Below are positions 8,421 through 17,698 of a DNA stretch of 64,000 bases, piece by piece. Positions within the stretch are counted from its first letter, which is position 1. Every line of letters begins with the position of its first letter. The translations under genes were made by a program, and so were the position numbers. This DNA is from Ruminococcus sp. Marseille-P6503 (GTDB lineage Bacteria; Bacillota; Clostridia; Oscillospirales; Ruminococcaceae): the NCBI RefSeq assembly GCF_900604945.1, contig NZ_UWPB01000001.1, forward strand, positions 620,001-684,000. Reading direction: 5' to 3'. Under the pieces are notes generated by a model. It did not search any database. It was not told the origin of the DNA and was given only the letters and a program-made list of their open reading frames with translations.

Positions 8421-9080
8421 ATGGGTAAGTATGCCGCTTATGTTTTTGATTTTGATTTAACGCTTGCTGATTCCTCAAAAGGTATTTTGATCTGCTTCAA
8501 GCACACGCTGAACAAATTTGGGTATGAGATACCGGATGACGATACTATTTACCGAACGATAGGTCTGACTTTGGTAGACGCTTTCGACGTCCTTACAGGG
8601 ATCGAGAATAACCCGCAGAGAGAAGAAATGCGCAGGGAATATGTCAGGATAGCCGATAAGGAAATGGTCAGAAATACGTTTTTTTACGACGACGCGATAG
8701 CTATACTTCAGGCGCTTCAGCACGCGGGTCTGAAGGTCGGTATAGTATCCACAAAATACAGATACAGGATAGAGGATACGTTCAGAAAACAGGCGGGAAG
8801 CTTTCCTGTTGATATAGTTATCGGAGGAGAGGACGTAAAGTCTGCAAAGCCTGACCCTTCCGGTCTTAATATGATGATAGAAAGGCTTGGAGAAAGCAAA
8901 GAAAACGTTCTGTACATAGGCGACAGCTATATTGACGCTCAGACGGCTGCTAATTCCGAAGTTGACTTTGCCGGAGTTACTACCGGTTCTACGACTGCGG
9001 AGGACTTTGAGAAATATCCTCATGTTTGTATCTGCAAAAGTCTTTCCGGAATTTTTGCCGAGATTAACAATTGTAAGTAA
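8421..9080 (+). CDS. HAD-superfamily phosphatase (phosphoglycolate phosphatase/PpaX-like)
   Basis: This 219-aa soluble hydrolase has the four HAD motifs: DFDLTLADS (catalytic Asp pair) near residue 9, the Thr/Ser motif at VSTKY, the lysine in KPDPSG and the Mg2+-binding YIGDSYIDAQTA. A helical cap sits between motifs I and II, as in the phosphoglycolate phosphatase and PpaX subgroups. The exact substrate cannot be assigned. It has an AAAGGA ribosome site and sits between a terminator and the promoter of the next operon. Confidence 0.88.
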   Translation: MGKYAAYVFDFDLTLADSSKGILICFKHTLNKFGYEIPDDDTIYRTIGLTLVDAFDVLTGIENNPQREEMRREYVRIADKEMVRNTFFYDDAIAILQALQHAGLKVGIVSTKYRYRIEDTFRKQAGSFPVDIVIGGEDVKSAKPDPSGLNMMIERLGESKENVLYIGDSYIDAQTAANSEVDFAGVTTGSTTAEDFEKYPHVCICKSLSGIFAEINNCK

Positions 9081-9109
9081 AATAAATATTAAATTTATAT
9101 GAAAATTGC

Positions 9110-9138
9110 TTGCTATTTGTAATGTATAATGATATAAT
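9110..9138 (+). promoter_or_regulatory. Promoter of the yicC-remA-gmk-rpoZ-priA-def-fmt operon
   Basis: TTGCTA (9110-9115) and TATAAT (9133-9138) have a 17-nt spacer. This is the only good promoter in the gap before yicC. Confidence 0.6.
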
Positions 9139-9215
9139 ATAAGTTGAATATTTATGGGCTGATTTTGTTGTAGACAAGCTTAGATCTTGTAGGTATCAGC
9201 GGAAAGGAATTTTAA

Positions 9216-10094
9216 ATGATTAAAAGCATGACCGGCTTCGGAAGAGAGAGGCGTATAATAAACGGCAGGGAGATAATTGTGGAGATCCGGTCGGTGAATC
9301 ACAGATATTATGAGTTTACCGCCAGAACTCCCAGAGCTTACGGCTATCTTGACGAAAAGCTGAAAAGCTTTATGCATAACGCTGTTTCCAGGGGCAAGGT
9401 AGAGGTTTGCGTTTCTGTATATAATCAGGAGGGCGCAAGCGCGAATATTGAAATAAACCGCGAGATTGCCAAAGGCTATATAGGAGCGCTTAGAGGCTCG
9501 GCGCAGGAGCTTATGCTCAATGACGATCTGTCGCTTTCAAGTATTATGCGTCTGCCGGATATATTTACTGTAGTTAAGGTTACCGACGATGAGGAGGAAA
9601 TCTGGAACAGCGTCAGGGAAACTGCTCAGTGCGCTTTGGAAAGATTTGTTGAAATGCGCAGCGCCGAGGGTGTGAAGATGTTTGAGGATATTGGATCGCG
9701 CCTTGACGTTATTGAAAGGCTGGTCGGCGAGGTAGAGGTACAGTCTCCGAAGGTTACCGAAGCATATAGAGAGAGGCTCTATTCAAAGCTCTGCGAGATC
9801 CTTTCTGATAAGAATATAGACGAGCACAGAATACTTACCGAAGCCGCAATATTTTCGGAGAAAACGGCTGTCGATGAGGAAACCGTAAGACTGCGCAGCC
9901 ACATCGCGCAGTTTAGGGAGCTTATCGGCAGCAGCGAGCCTGTGGGCAGAAAGCTTGATTTTCTTGTTCAGGAGCTGAATCGGGAGGTAAATACCATCGG
10001 TTCAAAGGCTCAGGATCTTTCTATAACAAAAATAGTCGTTGAGCTGAAATCTGAAATAGAAAAAATCAGAGAACAGATTCAGAATATTGAATGA
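9216..10094 (+). CDS. yicC: YicC family endoribonuclease
   Basis: The 292-aa protein matches the YicC/YloC family from end to end: MIKSMTGFGRE at the start, EIRSVNHRYYE, a helical middle, the C-terminal FLVQELNREVNTIGSKAQD block and an EIEKIREQIQNIE end. Members are cytoplasmic metal-dependent RNases linked to RNA decay. In Firmicutes the gene usually heads the remA-gmk-rpoZ-priA cluster, as it does here with a 14-base gap to remA. A strong AAAGGAA ribosome site precedes the ATG. Confidence 0.94.
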   Translation: MIKSMTGFGRERRIINGREIIVEIRSVNHRYYEFTARTPRAYGYLDEKLKSFMHNAVSRGKVEVCVSVYNQEGASANIEINREIAKGYIGALRGSAQELMLNDDLSLSSIMRLPDIFTVVKVTDDEEEIWNSVRETAQCALERFVEMRSAEGVKMFEDIGSRLDVIERLVGEVEVQSPKVTEAYRERLYSKLCEILSDKNIDEHRILTEAAIFSEKTAVDEETVRLRSHIAQFRELIGSSEPVGRKLDFLVQELNREVNTIGSKAQDLSITKIVVELKSEIEKIREQIQNIE

Positions 10095-10108
10095 CCGGGG
10101 GAGTTTAA

Positions 10109-10363
10109 ATGCAGTTGATTAATATCGGTTTCGGCAATATGGTGTCGTCTGACAGGGTCGTGGCGATAGTCGCTCCCGAATCCGCGCCGATAAAGAGAAT
10201 CATTCAGGAGGCCAGAGATAAGGGCACTCTTATAGACGCGACGTACGGTAGAAGGACTCGGGCGGTTATCGTTATGGACAGCGACCATGTGGTTTTGTCT
10301 GCCGTCGCTCCGGAAACGGTAGGCGCGAGATTTGAAGTTGACGAGGAGGACAGCGATGAATAA
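10109..10363 (+). CDS. remA: Extracellular matrix regulator RemA (DUF370)
   Basis: The 84-aa protein starts [12 protein letters not shown] and contains [11 protein letters not shown] and [11 protein letters not shown], the hallmarks of the RemA/DUF370 family. In Bacillus subtilis RemA is a DNA-binding activator of matrix genes; in non-biofilm Clostridia the targets are unknown. It overlaps gmk by 8 bases, so the two are translationally coupled. Confidence 0.95.
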   Translation: MQLINIGFGNMVSSDRVVAIVAPESAPIKRIIQEARDKGTLIDATYGRRTRAVIVMDSDHVVLSAVAPETVGARFEVDEEDSDE

Positions 10364-10991
10364 GGCAAGACTGTTTGTGGTTTCCGCTCCGTCCGGCTGC
10401 GGAAAGGGAACTATACTGGGCGAGGTTTTTAAAAACAGCGACGTTTTTTACTCGGTATCCTGTACTACACGCGACCCGAGAGAGGGAGAGGTTGACGGAG
10501 TTCACTATCATTTCATTGACGACGCTCAGTTTGAAAAGACGGCGGCTGAAAACGGTTTTCTCGAGTATGCCGGATTTGTAAAGCATTATTACGGAACGCC
10601 TGCCGAGCCGGTTATCAGAAACCTTTCGGAGGGAAGGGACGTTGTGCTTGAAATAGAAACCAACGGCGCTTTTCAGGTAAAAAAAGCAATGCCTGAGGCG
10701 GTGCTGATTTTTATTCTCCCGCCTTCCGTCGATGAGCTGAAACGCCGCCTGAACAAAAGAGGAACTGAAAGCGAGGCTGTAATAGCAGAGCGTGTGAAAG
10801 CCGCGGCTGACGAGATAGCAAAGGCTTATGATTATGATTACGCTATTATGAACGACGGACTGGAGGACGCTGTCAGAGATTTTGAAACGGTCATGAGAGC
10901 CGCTAAGAATGATTTGTCTGACGCCGATATGTTCAGAACCAGCAATAAAACCATAAAAAATATGATTAACGAGGTGCTTAAAAATGCTTAG
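10356..10991 (+). CDS. gmk: Guanylate kinase
   Basis: Gmk phosphorylates GMP to GDP with ATP. The 211-aa protein opens with [19 protein letters not shown] (P-loop), followed by [19 protein letters not shown] (GMP binding) and the [15 protein letters not shown] lid segment. I chose ATG 10356 over an in-frame site 24 bases upstream because GAGGAGGA lies just before it inside the end of remA. Its stop overlaps rpoZ by 8 bases. Confidence 0.97.
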   Translation: MNKARLFVVSAPSGCGKGTILGEVFKNSDVFYSVSCTTRDPREGEVDGVHYHFIDDAQFEKTAAENGFLEYAGFVKHYYGTPAEPVIRNLSEGRDVVLEIETNGAFQVKKAMPEAVLIFILPPSVDELKRRLNKRGTESEAVIAERVKAAADEIAKAYDYDYAIMNDGLEDAVRDFETVMRAAKNDLSDADMFRTSNKTIKNMINEVLKNA

Positions 10992-11190
10992 ACCGGCAGT
11001 AGTAGAGATTTTAAAAAACAATGAAAGCTATTATTCTCTTGTAATTGCAGTAGCAAAACGTGCAAGAGAAATTACCGACACAGCCTTTGAAAATAAGGAA
11101 ATACTTGATGAGAAGCCTGTAAAAACCGCGGTGGAGCAGTTTAATTCAGGAGAATACAAGCTTATTGAGGATCCGAGTCTGAAGAGCTGA
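10984..11190 (+). CDS. rpoZ: RNA polymerase omega subunit
   Basis: This 68-aa protein has the omega core: [24 protein letters not shown] and the conserved KPVKTAVEQFNSGEYKL end. Omega binds beta-prime and helps assembly of RNA polymerase. The position between gmk and priA is the classic Firmicute arrangement, and it overlaps gmk by 8 bases. Confidence 0.95.
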   Translation: MLRPAVVEILKNNESYYSLVIAVAKRAREITDTAFENKEILDEKPVKTAVEQFNSGEYKLIEDPSLKS

Positions 11191-11215
11191 TCATAATTAT
11201 AGGGGGATAGTGTAA

Positions 11216-13690
11216 ATGCGTGGTTTGTTTTTAGTGGCTAAGGTAGCGATAAGCCGTGCCGCTTACAGCTTTGACTGCGAATACAGCTACATTGTTCCCG
11301 ACGAAATGAAGCCGGATATACAAAACGGCTCAAGAGTGATAGTTCCGTTCGGCAACGGTAACCGGCGCACTATAGGTTTTGTCACCAGAATGTATGAAAC
11401 GCCGGAATTCAATGAAAAGCTTAAGCCTCTTTTGAAGCTTATAGATAAGGAATCTCTTGTTACCGACGAAATGCTCAGAATCATATTCTGGCTTAAGGAG
11501 AATACCTTCTGCACCTTTTTTGACGCCTATAAAACGGTGGTGCCGACAGGGTTCAGCTATAATTTCTCACAGCATTATTCCCTTGCCAACACCTGTATTC
11601 CGGACGATGAGCTTGACGAAAAGGAGCTTAACATAATTAATTTTATGAGATCTGCCGAAAGTCAGCGTGAGGTAGATAATTTTCTTGACTTTACCGCAAA
11701 GCCCAGACTGAAAAAAATAGTGACCGGTCTGATAGACAAGGGCTATATTCAGGAAGCGGATAAGCTTAAAAGGCGCGTTGGGGACGAAACGGTGACGATG
11801 GTTAGGCTTTCAGACGAATATCTCGCTTCTCTGGAGGCGGGAAATTCCGTTCCTCTGACGCAGAAGCAGAAGCTGGTGGTAAATCTGCTGGAGGATTGCT
11901 CAAGCGCTTCAGTGAAAGAGGTTTGTTATATGACTAACTGCACTTCGTCGCTTTTAAAGCGCATGGTGCAGAAAGAAATAATTGCCGAATATAAATATGA
12001 GGTAATGAGAAATGCTATCGGCGTGACCGGTGAATGTTCCGATCCGGAAAGCATTAAGCTGAACGAGGAACAGCAGAAGGCATATGAAGGAATTATGTCG
12101 CTTGTTGAAAGCGGTAAGCCTGCGGGCGCGTTGCTTTACGGAGTTACGGGAAGCGGAAAAACCGCCGTATTTTTCAGGCTGATAAGTTCGGCGCTTAGAC
12201 GCGGAAAAACCGCGCTTATGCTTGTTCCGGAAATTTCGCTTACTCCTCAGATGCTAAGCAGCTTCAAGACTTATTTCGGCGGAAGCGTTGCGGTGCTTCA
12301 TTCCTCGCTTTCGCTGGGACAGAGGACTGATGAGTTCAAGAGGATAAAGAACGGTGAAGCCAAGATAGTTATAGGCACCAGAAGCGCGGTTTTTGCGCCG
12401 TTAGCTGATATAGGAGTTATTATAATGGACGAGGAGGGGGAGCATACCTATAAATCGGAAACCTCTCCGAGATATCATGCCAGAGATGTAGCGATACAGA
12501 GGTGCGGCTTTCATAACGCTGTGCTTGTCATGGCTTCCGCTACGCCGTCGCTTGAAAGCTTTTATTACGCCAAAAACGGCAGATTTCATTTGTTTGAAAT
12601 GCGAAAGAGATATAACGACGCGGTATTGCCCGAGGTCGAAATAGTAGATATGCAGCAGGAAGCCGAAGCGGGGAACGATTCCTTGTTCAGCCGCATACTG
12701 ATGAATAAGATTGGTGAAAATCTTAAAAAAGGCGAACAGACGATACTGCTGCTTAACAGACGTGGGTTTAACACCTATGTGTCGTGCCTTGACTGCAAAA
12801 AGCCGCTTGCTTGTCCTAAATGCGGCATTCCGCTGACATATCACAAAAAGAATAATAAGCTGATGTGCCATTACTGCGGCTTTGCTATGGATAATGTAAG
12901 CGTGTGTCCGGAATGCGGTTCTGATCACCTGCATACGGGGGGCGTAGGAACTCAAAGAGTGGAGGATGAGCTTTTGAAGGCTTTTCCCGGCGTGCGGATA
13001 CTGAGAATGGACGCGGATACGACCTATTCAAGGTATTCGTACGAGGAGGGCTTCAAGTCTTTTGAAAAGGGCGAATTTGACATAATGCTGGGAACTCAGA
13101 TGATAGCCAAAGGTCTGAATTTCCCGAATGTGACGCTTGTCGGAGTTGTTTCGCTCGATAAAGCGCTTTTTACCGGTGATTTCAGAAGCTATGAAAGAAC
13201 CTTTTCCTTGATCACTCAGGTGGCGGGGAGAAGCGGACGCGGAGAGAAGGCAGGCTTTGCATATCTTCAGACGTTTGTCCCGGATCATTATGTGCTTAAT
13301 CTGGCGGCTCAGCAGAATTACGACGAATTCTATGAGCAGGAGATCGCTTTAAGACGGTCGCTTACCTATCCGCCGTTCTGCGATATATGCGTTATAGGGT
13401 TTTCTTCTCCTATGGAAAGCAAGGCTATAGAAGCTTCGGATTGGTTTGTGGCACGAATGAGCGGCTACATAAAAGAAAAAGGGATAAAAATACCTCTTCG
13501 GGCGCTTGGTCCTGCGCCCTGCACGCTTGAGAGAATAAACAATAAATTCAGATACAGACTCATTCTGAAATGCAAAAATTCAAAAGCGTTCAGAGATGTG
13601 ATAAGCTATATGCTGACGGAATTTTATAAAAACAAAAGCTTTGTAAAGGTAAATATTTATGCCGACATTAACGGAGATATAGGTTTGTAA
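11216..13690 (+). CDS. priA: Primosomal helicase PriA
   Basis: PriA restarts stalled replication forks by binding fork DNA and loading the replicative helicase. The 824-aa protein has an N-terminal 3'-end/DNA-binding region, a winged-helix segment, a Walker A motif (YGVTGSGKT), helicase motifs (ASATPSLESF, GTQMIAKGLNFPNV) and a zinc region with paired cysteines (CLDC, CPKC, CHYC, CPEC). Motif II reads DEEGEHTYK, where the family usually has DEEH. The start at ATG 11216 is supported by an AGGGGG site; a GTG 15 bases inside is possible. Confidence 0.96.
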   Translation: MRGLFLVAKVAISRAAYSFDCEYSYIVPDEMKPDIQNGSRVIVPFGNGNRRTIGFVTRMYETPEFNEKLKPLLKLIDKESLVTDEMLRIIFWLKENTFCTFFDAYKTVVPTGFSYNFSQHYSLANTCIPDDELDEKELNIINFMRSAESQREVDNFLDFTAKPRLKKIVTGLIDKGYIQEADKLKRRVGDETVTMVRLSDEYLASLEAGNSVPLTQKQKLVVNLLEDCSSASVKEVCYMTNCTSSLLKRMVQKEIIAEYKYEVMRNAIGVTGECSDPESIKLNEEQQKAYEGIMSLVESGKPAGALLYGVTGSGKTAVFFRLISSALRRGKTALMLVPEISLTPQMLSSFKTYFGGSVAVLHSSLSLGQRTDEFKRIKNGEAKIVIGTRSAVFAPLADIGVIIMDEEGEHTYKSETSPRYHARDVAIQRCGFHNAVLVMASATPSLESFYYAKNGRFHLFEMRKRYNDAVLPEVEIVDMQQEAEAGNDSLFSRILMNKIGENLKKGEQTILLLNRRGFNTYVSCLDCKKPLACPKCGIPLTYHKKNNKLMCHYCGFAMDNVSVCPECGSDHLHTGGVGTQRVEDELLKAFPGVRILRMDADTTYSRYSYEEGFKSFEKGEFDIMLGTQMIAKGLNFPNVTLVGVVSLDKALFTGDFRSYERTFSLITQVAGRSGRGEKAGFAYLQTFVPDHYVLNLAAQQNYDEFYEQEIALRRSLTYPPFCDICVIGFSSPMESKAIEASDWFVARMSGYIKEKGIKIPLRALGPAPCTLERINNKFRYRLILKCKNSKAFRDVISYMLTEFYKNKSFVKVNIYADINGDIGL

Positions 13691-13707
13691 AGAAAGGAAA
13701 TAGATTT

Positions 13708-14172
13708 ATGGCGATCAGAAATATACTTAATAAGAGAGATGAAACTCTTCATAAAATGTGTAAGCCTGTAGAAAAATTTGACGAAAAGCTTTGGACATTG
13801 CTTGACGACATGGCGGAAACTCTGAAAAAGGCAGAAGGCGCAGGTCTTGCGGCGCCGCAGGTCGGTATTCTGAGGAGAGCTGTTGTTATCGACGCCGGCG
13901 AGGGGCTGTGCGAGCTTATAAATCCTCAGATACTTGAAGAATCTGAGGAAAAGCATAAGGTTATAGAGGGCTGTCTTTCTTGCCCCGGCGAATGGGGATA
14001 TACAGTCAGACCTGTCAGAGTAAAATTCAGGGCACAGGACAGAAACGGCAATTGGTACGAGAAGGAAGTGTCCGATCTTTTCGCACAGGCGGTATGCCAT
14101 GAAACAGAGCATCTGGACGGACATCTGTTCCTTGAAAAGGTAGTCGAATTTGTCGATGTAGATGAAAAATAA
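13708..14172 (+). CDS. def: Peptide deformylase
   Basis: Def removes the formyl group from N-terminal formyl-Met of new proteins using a metal bound by Cys and two His. The 154-aa protein has all three motifs: GAGLAAPQVG, EGCLS and the metal site CHETEHLDG (HExxH). It precedes fmt, the enzyme that adds the formyl group, in the usual pairing. It starts 18 bases after the priA stop with an AAAGGAAA ribosome site. Confidence 0.97.
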   Translation: MAIRNILNKRDETLHKMCKPVEKFDEKLWTLLDDMAETLKKAEGAGLAAPQVGILRRAVVIDAGEGLCELINPQILEESEEKHKVIEGCLSCPGEWGYTVRPVRVKFRAQDRNGNWYEKEVSDLFAQAVCHETEHLDGHLFLEKVVEFVDVDEK

Positions 14173-14199
14173 AAAAATCCGCATAAGCGAGGTATAACA

Positions 14200-15132
14200 G
14201 TGAATATAATTTTTATGGGAACTCCCGATTTCGCGGTTCCGGCTTTGAAAGCATTGTACGATTCCGGGCACAACGTGACTGCGGTTTTTTGCCAGCCGGA
14301 CAAGCCTAAGGGAAGAGGCTATAAGCTTGCGCCGCCTCCGGTTAAGGTTGTTGCTCAGGAGCATGGCACGCCCGTATATCAGCCTTTAAGCTTTAAGAAA
14401 GACGGCGAAGAATATATCGGCATAATTTCAGGCTTAAAGCCGGATTGCATAGTGGTGGCGGCATACGGCAAAATACTTCCTAAGACGGTGCTTGAGATCC
14501 CAAGGTATGGCTGTGTAAACATTCATGGCTCCTTGCTTCCTAAATACAGGGGAGCGGCTCCGATCCAGCGGGCTGTGCTTGACGGAGAAAAGGAAACCGG
14601 CGTTACTACTATGCTTATGAACGAGGGTATTGACACGGGAGATATACTTTTGCAGGAGTCAACTTATATAGGAAAAAACGAAACGTCGGCGGAGCTTTTT
14701 GACAGACTGGCTGAAATGGGAGCGGGCCTTTTGCTCAGAACGCTTGAACAGCTTGAAAATAACGGAATCGTTCCGCGAAGGCAGGAGGAAAGCGAAGCCT
14801 CATATGCTCCCATGCTTTCAAAAGATATGTGTCCAATAGACTTCAGTCAGCCGGTAAAAAAGGTTCATAATCACATCTGCGGGCTTTCCGACTGGCCTTG
14901 CGCCGTTACTGCGCTGAACGGCAAAAGACTGAAAGTATACAAATCGGAGATAATATCGGAAACTCCCAGCGGAAAACAGCCGGGGGAGATCGTTGATCCG
15001 AAAATATTTTCAGTCGCCTGTTCAGACGGTGTTATCAGATTTACAGAAGTTCAGTCTGAAGGCTCCAAACGCATGAAAACTGAAGATTATCTCAGGGGAA
15101 AGCCTTTGAACGGAAAAGAAAAGCTGATGTAA
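14200..15132 (+). CDS. fmt: Methionyl-tRNA formyltransferase
   Basis: Fmt formylates Met-tRNA(fMet) with 10-formyl-THF. The 310-aa protein starts MNIIFMGTPDFAVPAL and carries the catalytic NIHGSLLPKYRGAAPIQRA block and the GIDTGDILLQ segment, followed by a C-terminal OB-like tRNA-binding domain. The start is GTG at 14200 with a GAGGT site. It is the last gene before a 193-bp gap. Confidence 0.96.
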   Translation: MNIIFMGTPDFAVPALKALYDSGHNVTAVFCQPDKPKGRGYKLAPPPVKVVAQEHGTPVYQPLSFKKDGEEYIGIISGLKPDCIVVAAYGKILPKTVLEIPRYGCVNIHGSLLPKYRGAAPIQRAVLDGEKETGVTTMLMNEGIDTGDILLQESTYIGKNETSAELFDRLAEMGAGLLLRTLEQLENNGIVPRRQEESEASYAPMLSKDMCPIDFSQPVKKVHNHICGLSDWPCAVTALNGKRLKVYKSEIISETPSGKQPGEIVDPKIFSVACSDGVIRFTEVQSEGSKRMKTEDYLRGKPLNGKEKLM

Positions 15133-15165
15133 ACAACAAAGCAATTCGATTTTACAGACTATAAT

Positions 15166-15195
15166 TTGACAAGGTTTGTAATTTGACAGTATGAT
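15166..15195 (+). promoter_or_regulatory. Candidate internal promoter before rsmB
   Basis: TTGACA (15166-15171) and TATGAT (15190-15195) have an 18-nt spacer in the 193-bp gap after fmt, so the rsmB-to-spoVM block may be transcribed independently. Confidence 0.45.
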
Positions 15196-15325
15196 GAAAT
15201 TGCGGATATTTGAGGTTTGACGAATGATTGTTTCTAAAGGTTTATAGCTTTACGGTTGAATTTATGTCTAATTTTGTACCTTTACATCGGCTTTGGGTAA
15301 TGATTTATGATAAACGGAGATTTAA

Positions 15326-16642
15326 ATGGAAAATTCCAGAAAAACGGTGTTACGGCTGCTGACAAAGCTTGAAAGTAAATCATCGTATTCTAATATACTG
15401 CTTGATGACGCTTTAAAAAAATCAGAACTGAGCATACAGGATAAAAGGTTTGCAGCTGCTTTGTTTTACGGAGTGCTTGAACGCAGGCTTACCCTTGACA
15501 GACTGATAGAAAAATACTCCAGAAAGCCGGGAAACAGGCTGAGCGCTGAAGTAAGAAATATTCTGAGGATGGGCTTTTATCAGCTGCTTTACATGGATTC
15601 CGTTCCTGACAGCGCGGCTGTCGACGAAGCCGTCAAGCTTGCCAAGAACGGCAGAAATGCGGCGGTAAGCGGCTTTGTAAACGGTATGCTGAGGGAATTT
15701 ATACGCGGCGGAAAAAAGCTTCCAAAAGGCAGAAGTGAAACGGAGAAGCTTTCGATAGAGTATTCATGTCCTGAGTGGTTGGTAAAAAAGTGGCTTGACG
15801 AGTACGGGCGAGAAGCGGCTATGGCGCTGCTTGAATCTTCCGTCGGACAGGCTCCGGTTACCGTAAGGGCAAATACGCTGAAAGGCTCCGTTGAGGATAT
15901 TATATCTGTTTTGCAAGGCGACGGCTTTGACTGTGAGAGAATCGGGTATGCGGACGGCTGTATAAAAATCCGCGGCTGCGGTTCGGTGGAACGCAGTGAA
16001 GCTTATAAAAAAGGTCTTGTTCATGTTCAGGACCTGTCAAGTCAGATCTGCTGCGAGGCGTTGAACGCCCGCCGAGGAGAGGTTGTTCTCGATATGTGCT
16101 CCGCTCCGGGCGGAAAGGCCTTTACAGTTGCCCAGCTTATGGGCGACGAGGGCGAGATATATGCTTATGATCTTCACGAAAGCCGTGTCAGACTTATTAA
16201 AAGCGGCGCGGAGCGTCTTGGTATCAGTATCATTAGAGCCGCCGCGAACGATGCAAAGTTTTTTAACGGCAGTATTCCATATGCTGACAGAATTTTGTGC
16301 GACGTACCCTGTTCAGGGCTGGGGGTTATAAGGAGAAAGCCGGAGATCAAATATAAAAATCCCGACGATTTTGAAAGACTGCCTGATTTACAGTACAAAA
16401 TTCTGGACATATCATCAGGATATCTGAAACCGGGCGGTACGGTTGTCTATTCCACCTGCACCTGTTCAAGGGCGGAAAACGATATGGTAATAGAGCGCTT
16501 TTTAAGCGAGCACAGCGATTTTGAGCCGTGCGCTCTCGGAATAAGAGCGGTCGGCTTGGAAAATGACTATAAAGTAACTATAACTCCTGAGAAGTTCGGC
16601 TCGGACGGGTTTTTTATTGCGAAGCTTAGAAAACTGAGGTGA
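15326..16642 (+). CDS. rsmB: 16S rRNA (cytosine-967-C5) methyltransferase
   Basis: The 438-aa protein has an N-terminal NusB-like RNA-binding domain (about residues 1-130) and a SAM-dependent m5C methyltransferase domain. It shows the SAM site LDMCSAPGGK, the first catalytic-site Cys in CDVPCSGLGV and the second in YSTCTCSRAEND. This two-domain layout is specific to RsmB (Sun/Fmu). An ACGGAGA site precedes ATG 15326. Confidence 0.96.
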   Translation: MENSRKTVLRLLTKLESKSSYSNILLDDALKKSELSIQDKRFAAALFYGVLERRLTLDRLIEKYSRKPGNRLSAEVRNILRMGFYQLLYMDSVPDSAAVDEAVKLAKNGRNAAVSGFVNGMLREFIRGGKKLPKGRSETEKLSIEYSCPEWLVKKWLDEYGREAAMALLESSVGQAPVTVRANTLKGSVEDIISVLQGDGFDCERIGYADGCIKIRGCGSVERSEAYKKGLVHVQDLSSQICCEALNARRGEVVLDMCSAPGGKAFTVAQLMGDEGEIYAYDLHESRVRLIKSGAERLGISIIRAAANDAKFFNGSIPYADRILCDVPCSGLGVIRRKPEIKYKNPDDFERLPDLQYKILDISSGYLKPGGTVVYSTCTCSRAENDMVIERFLSEHSDFEPCALGIRAVGLENDYKVTITPEKFGSDGFFIAKLRKLR

Positions 16643-16682
16643 GATTACGGTACGGATTTGCGATAACGGAAAAATTGATATA

Positions 16683-17693
16683 TTGTCTATGCTGCCTGAC
16701 GAGCTGGAGAACGCCGTAGCAGAGTTGGGCGAGAAAAAATTCAGGGCAAAGCAGATTTTTGAATGGCTTCATGTAAAAAAAGTTTCCGATTTTGACCAGA
16801 TGACTAATCTATCTGTACAATTTCGCAGTGTCTTGAATCAAAAATTTTGTATAAAATCACTATTTATATGTAAAAGACTTGAATCCAACAGCGATAATAC
16901 TGTAAAATATCTATATGAGCTTGAAGACGGCAATCATATAGAATCCGTGCTTATGGAATACAGCTACGGAAATACGCTCTGCGTGTCTACTCAGGTCGGC
17001 TGTAAAATGGGGTGCAGATTCTGTGCCTCTACTATCGCCGGATTTAAAAGAAATCTGTCTGCAAGCGAGATACTGCTCCAGGTCTATACGGCGGAGCGCG
17101 ACAGCGGCAGGAAAATTTCCGGAGTGGTTTTGATGGGAATAGGCGAGCCGCTGGATAATTACGATAACGTTGTCGACTTCCTCAGGCTTCTGTCATGTCC
17201 CGAGGGAATCAATATGTCTTTAAGACACGTTTCGCTTTCTACCTGCGGGATAGTTCCCAGAATATATGACCTTGCCGGTCTGAATCTCGGGCTTACGCTT
17301 TCGGTTTCGCTTCACGCTTCGGATAATAAGGAAAGAAGCGAGATCATGCCCGTCAACGACAGGTATGATATAGATATGCTTATGAAAGCCTGCAGGGATT
17401 ATTTTAAAACGACGGGAAGGCGTATTTCTTTTGAATACGCGCTTATAGACGGACATAACGATTCAATGGACGACGCGCGCAGGCTTGCTAAGCTTCTTGA
17501 TAATTTCGTATGTCATGTAAATATTATTCCTGTAAATAAAATAAAAGAAAGAAATTACAGCTCTGACAGGAAATCTGCTCAGAGGTTCAGAAAATATCTT
17601 GAGGAGCTTGGCGTAAACGCTACGGTCAGGCGTACTCTTGGCGCCGATATTGACGCTGCCTGCGGTCAGCTAAGGCGCGAATATGAAATATAA
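16683..17693 (+). CDS. rlmN: Dual-specificity RNA methyltransferase RlmN
   Basis: RlmN is a radical-SAM enzyme that makes 2-methyladenosine at A2503 of 23S rRNA and A37 of some tRNAs. The 336-aa reading has the cluster motif CKMGCRFCAS (CxxxCxxC), GIGEPLDNYDNV, SLHASDNKERSEIMPVN and the C-terminal Cys in DAACGQL. The start is uncertain: TTG 16683 has only a weak ACGGA site, ATG 16689 is next, while a better GAGGTGAG lies at the end of rsmB with no standard start codon close behind it. The open frame continues upstream (reading RICDNGKIDIL), so a non-AUG start such as ATT is possible. Confidence 0.95.
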   Translation: MSMLPDELENAVAELGEKKFRAKQIFEWLHVKKVSDFDQMTNLSVQFRSVLNQKFCIKSLFICKRLESNSDNTVKYLYELEDGNHIESVLMEYSYGNTLCVSTQVGCKMGCRFCASTIAGFKRNLSASEILLQVYTAERDSGRKISGVVLMGIGEPLDNYDNVVDFLRLLSCPEGINMSLRHVSLSTCGIVPRIYDLAGLNLGLTLSVSLHASDNKERSEIMPVNDRYDIDMLMKACRDYFKTTGRRISFEYALIDGHNDSMDDARRLAKLLDNFVCHVNIIPVNKIKERNYSSDRKSAQRFRKYLEELGVNATVRRTLGADIDAACGQLRREYEI

Positions 17694-17698
17694 GAAAG

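Noticed and set aside
8475-9023. Long minus-strand open frames opposite real genes (also at 18513-19253, 19287-20300, 57810-58475, 58500-59189)
   Set aside because: They mirror well-supported plus-strand genes, have no ribosome sites of their own and no recognisable domains; they reflect codon bias of the sense genes.
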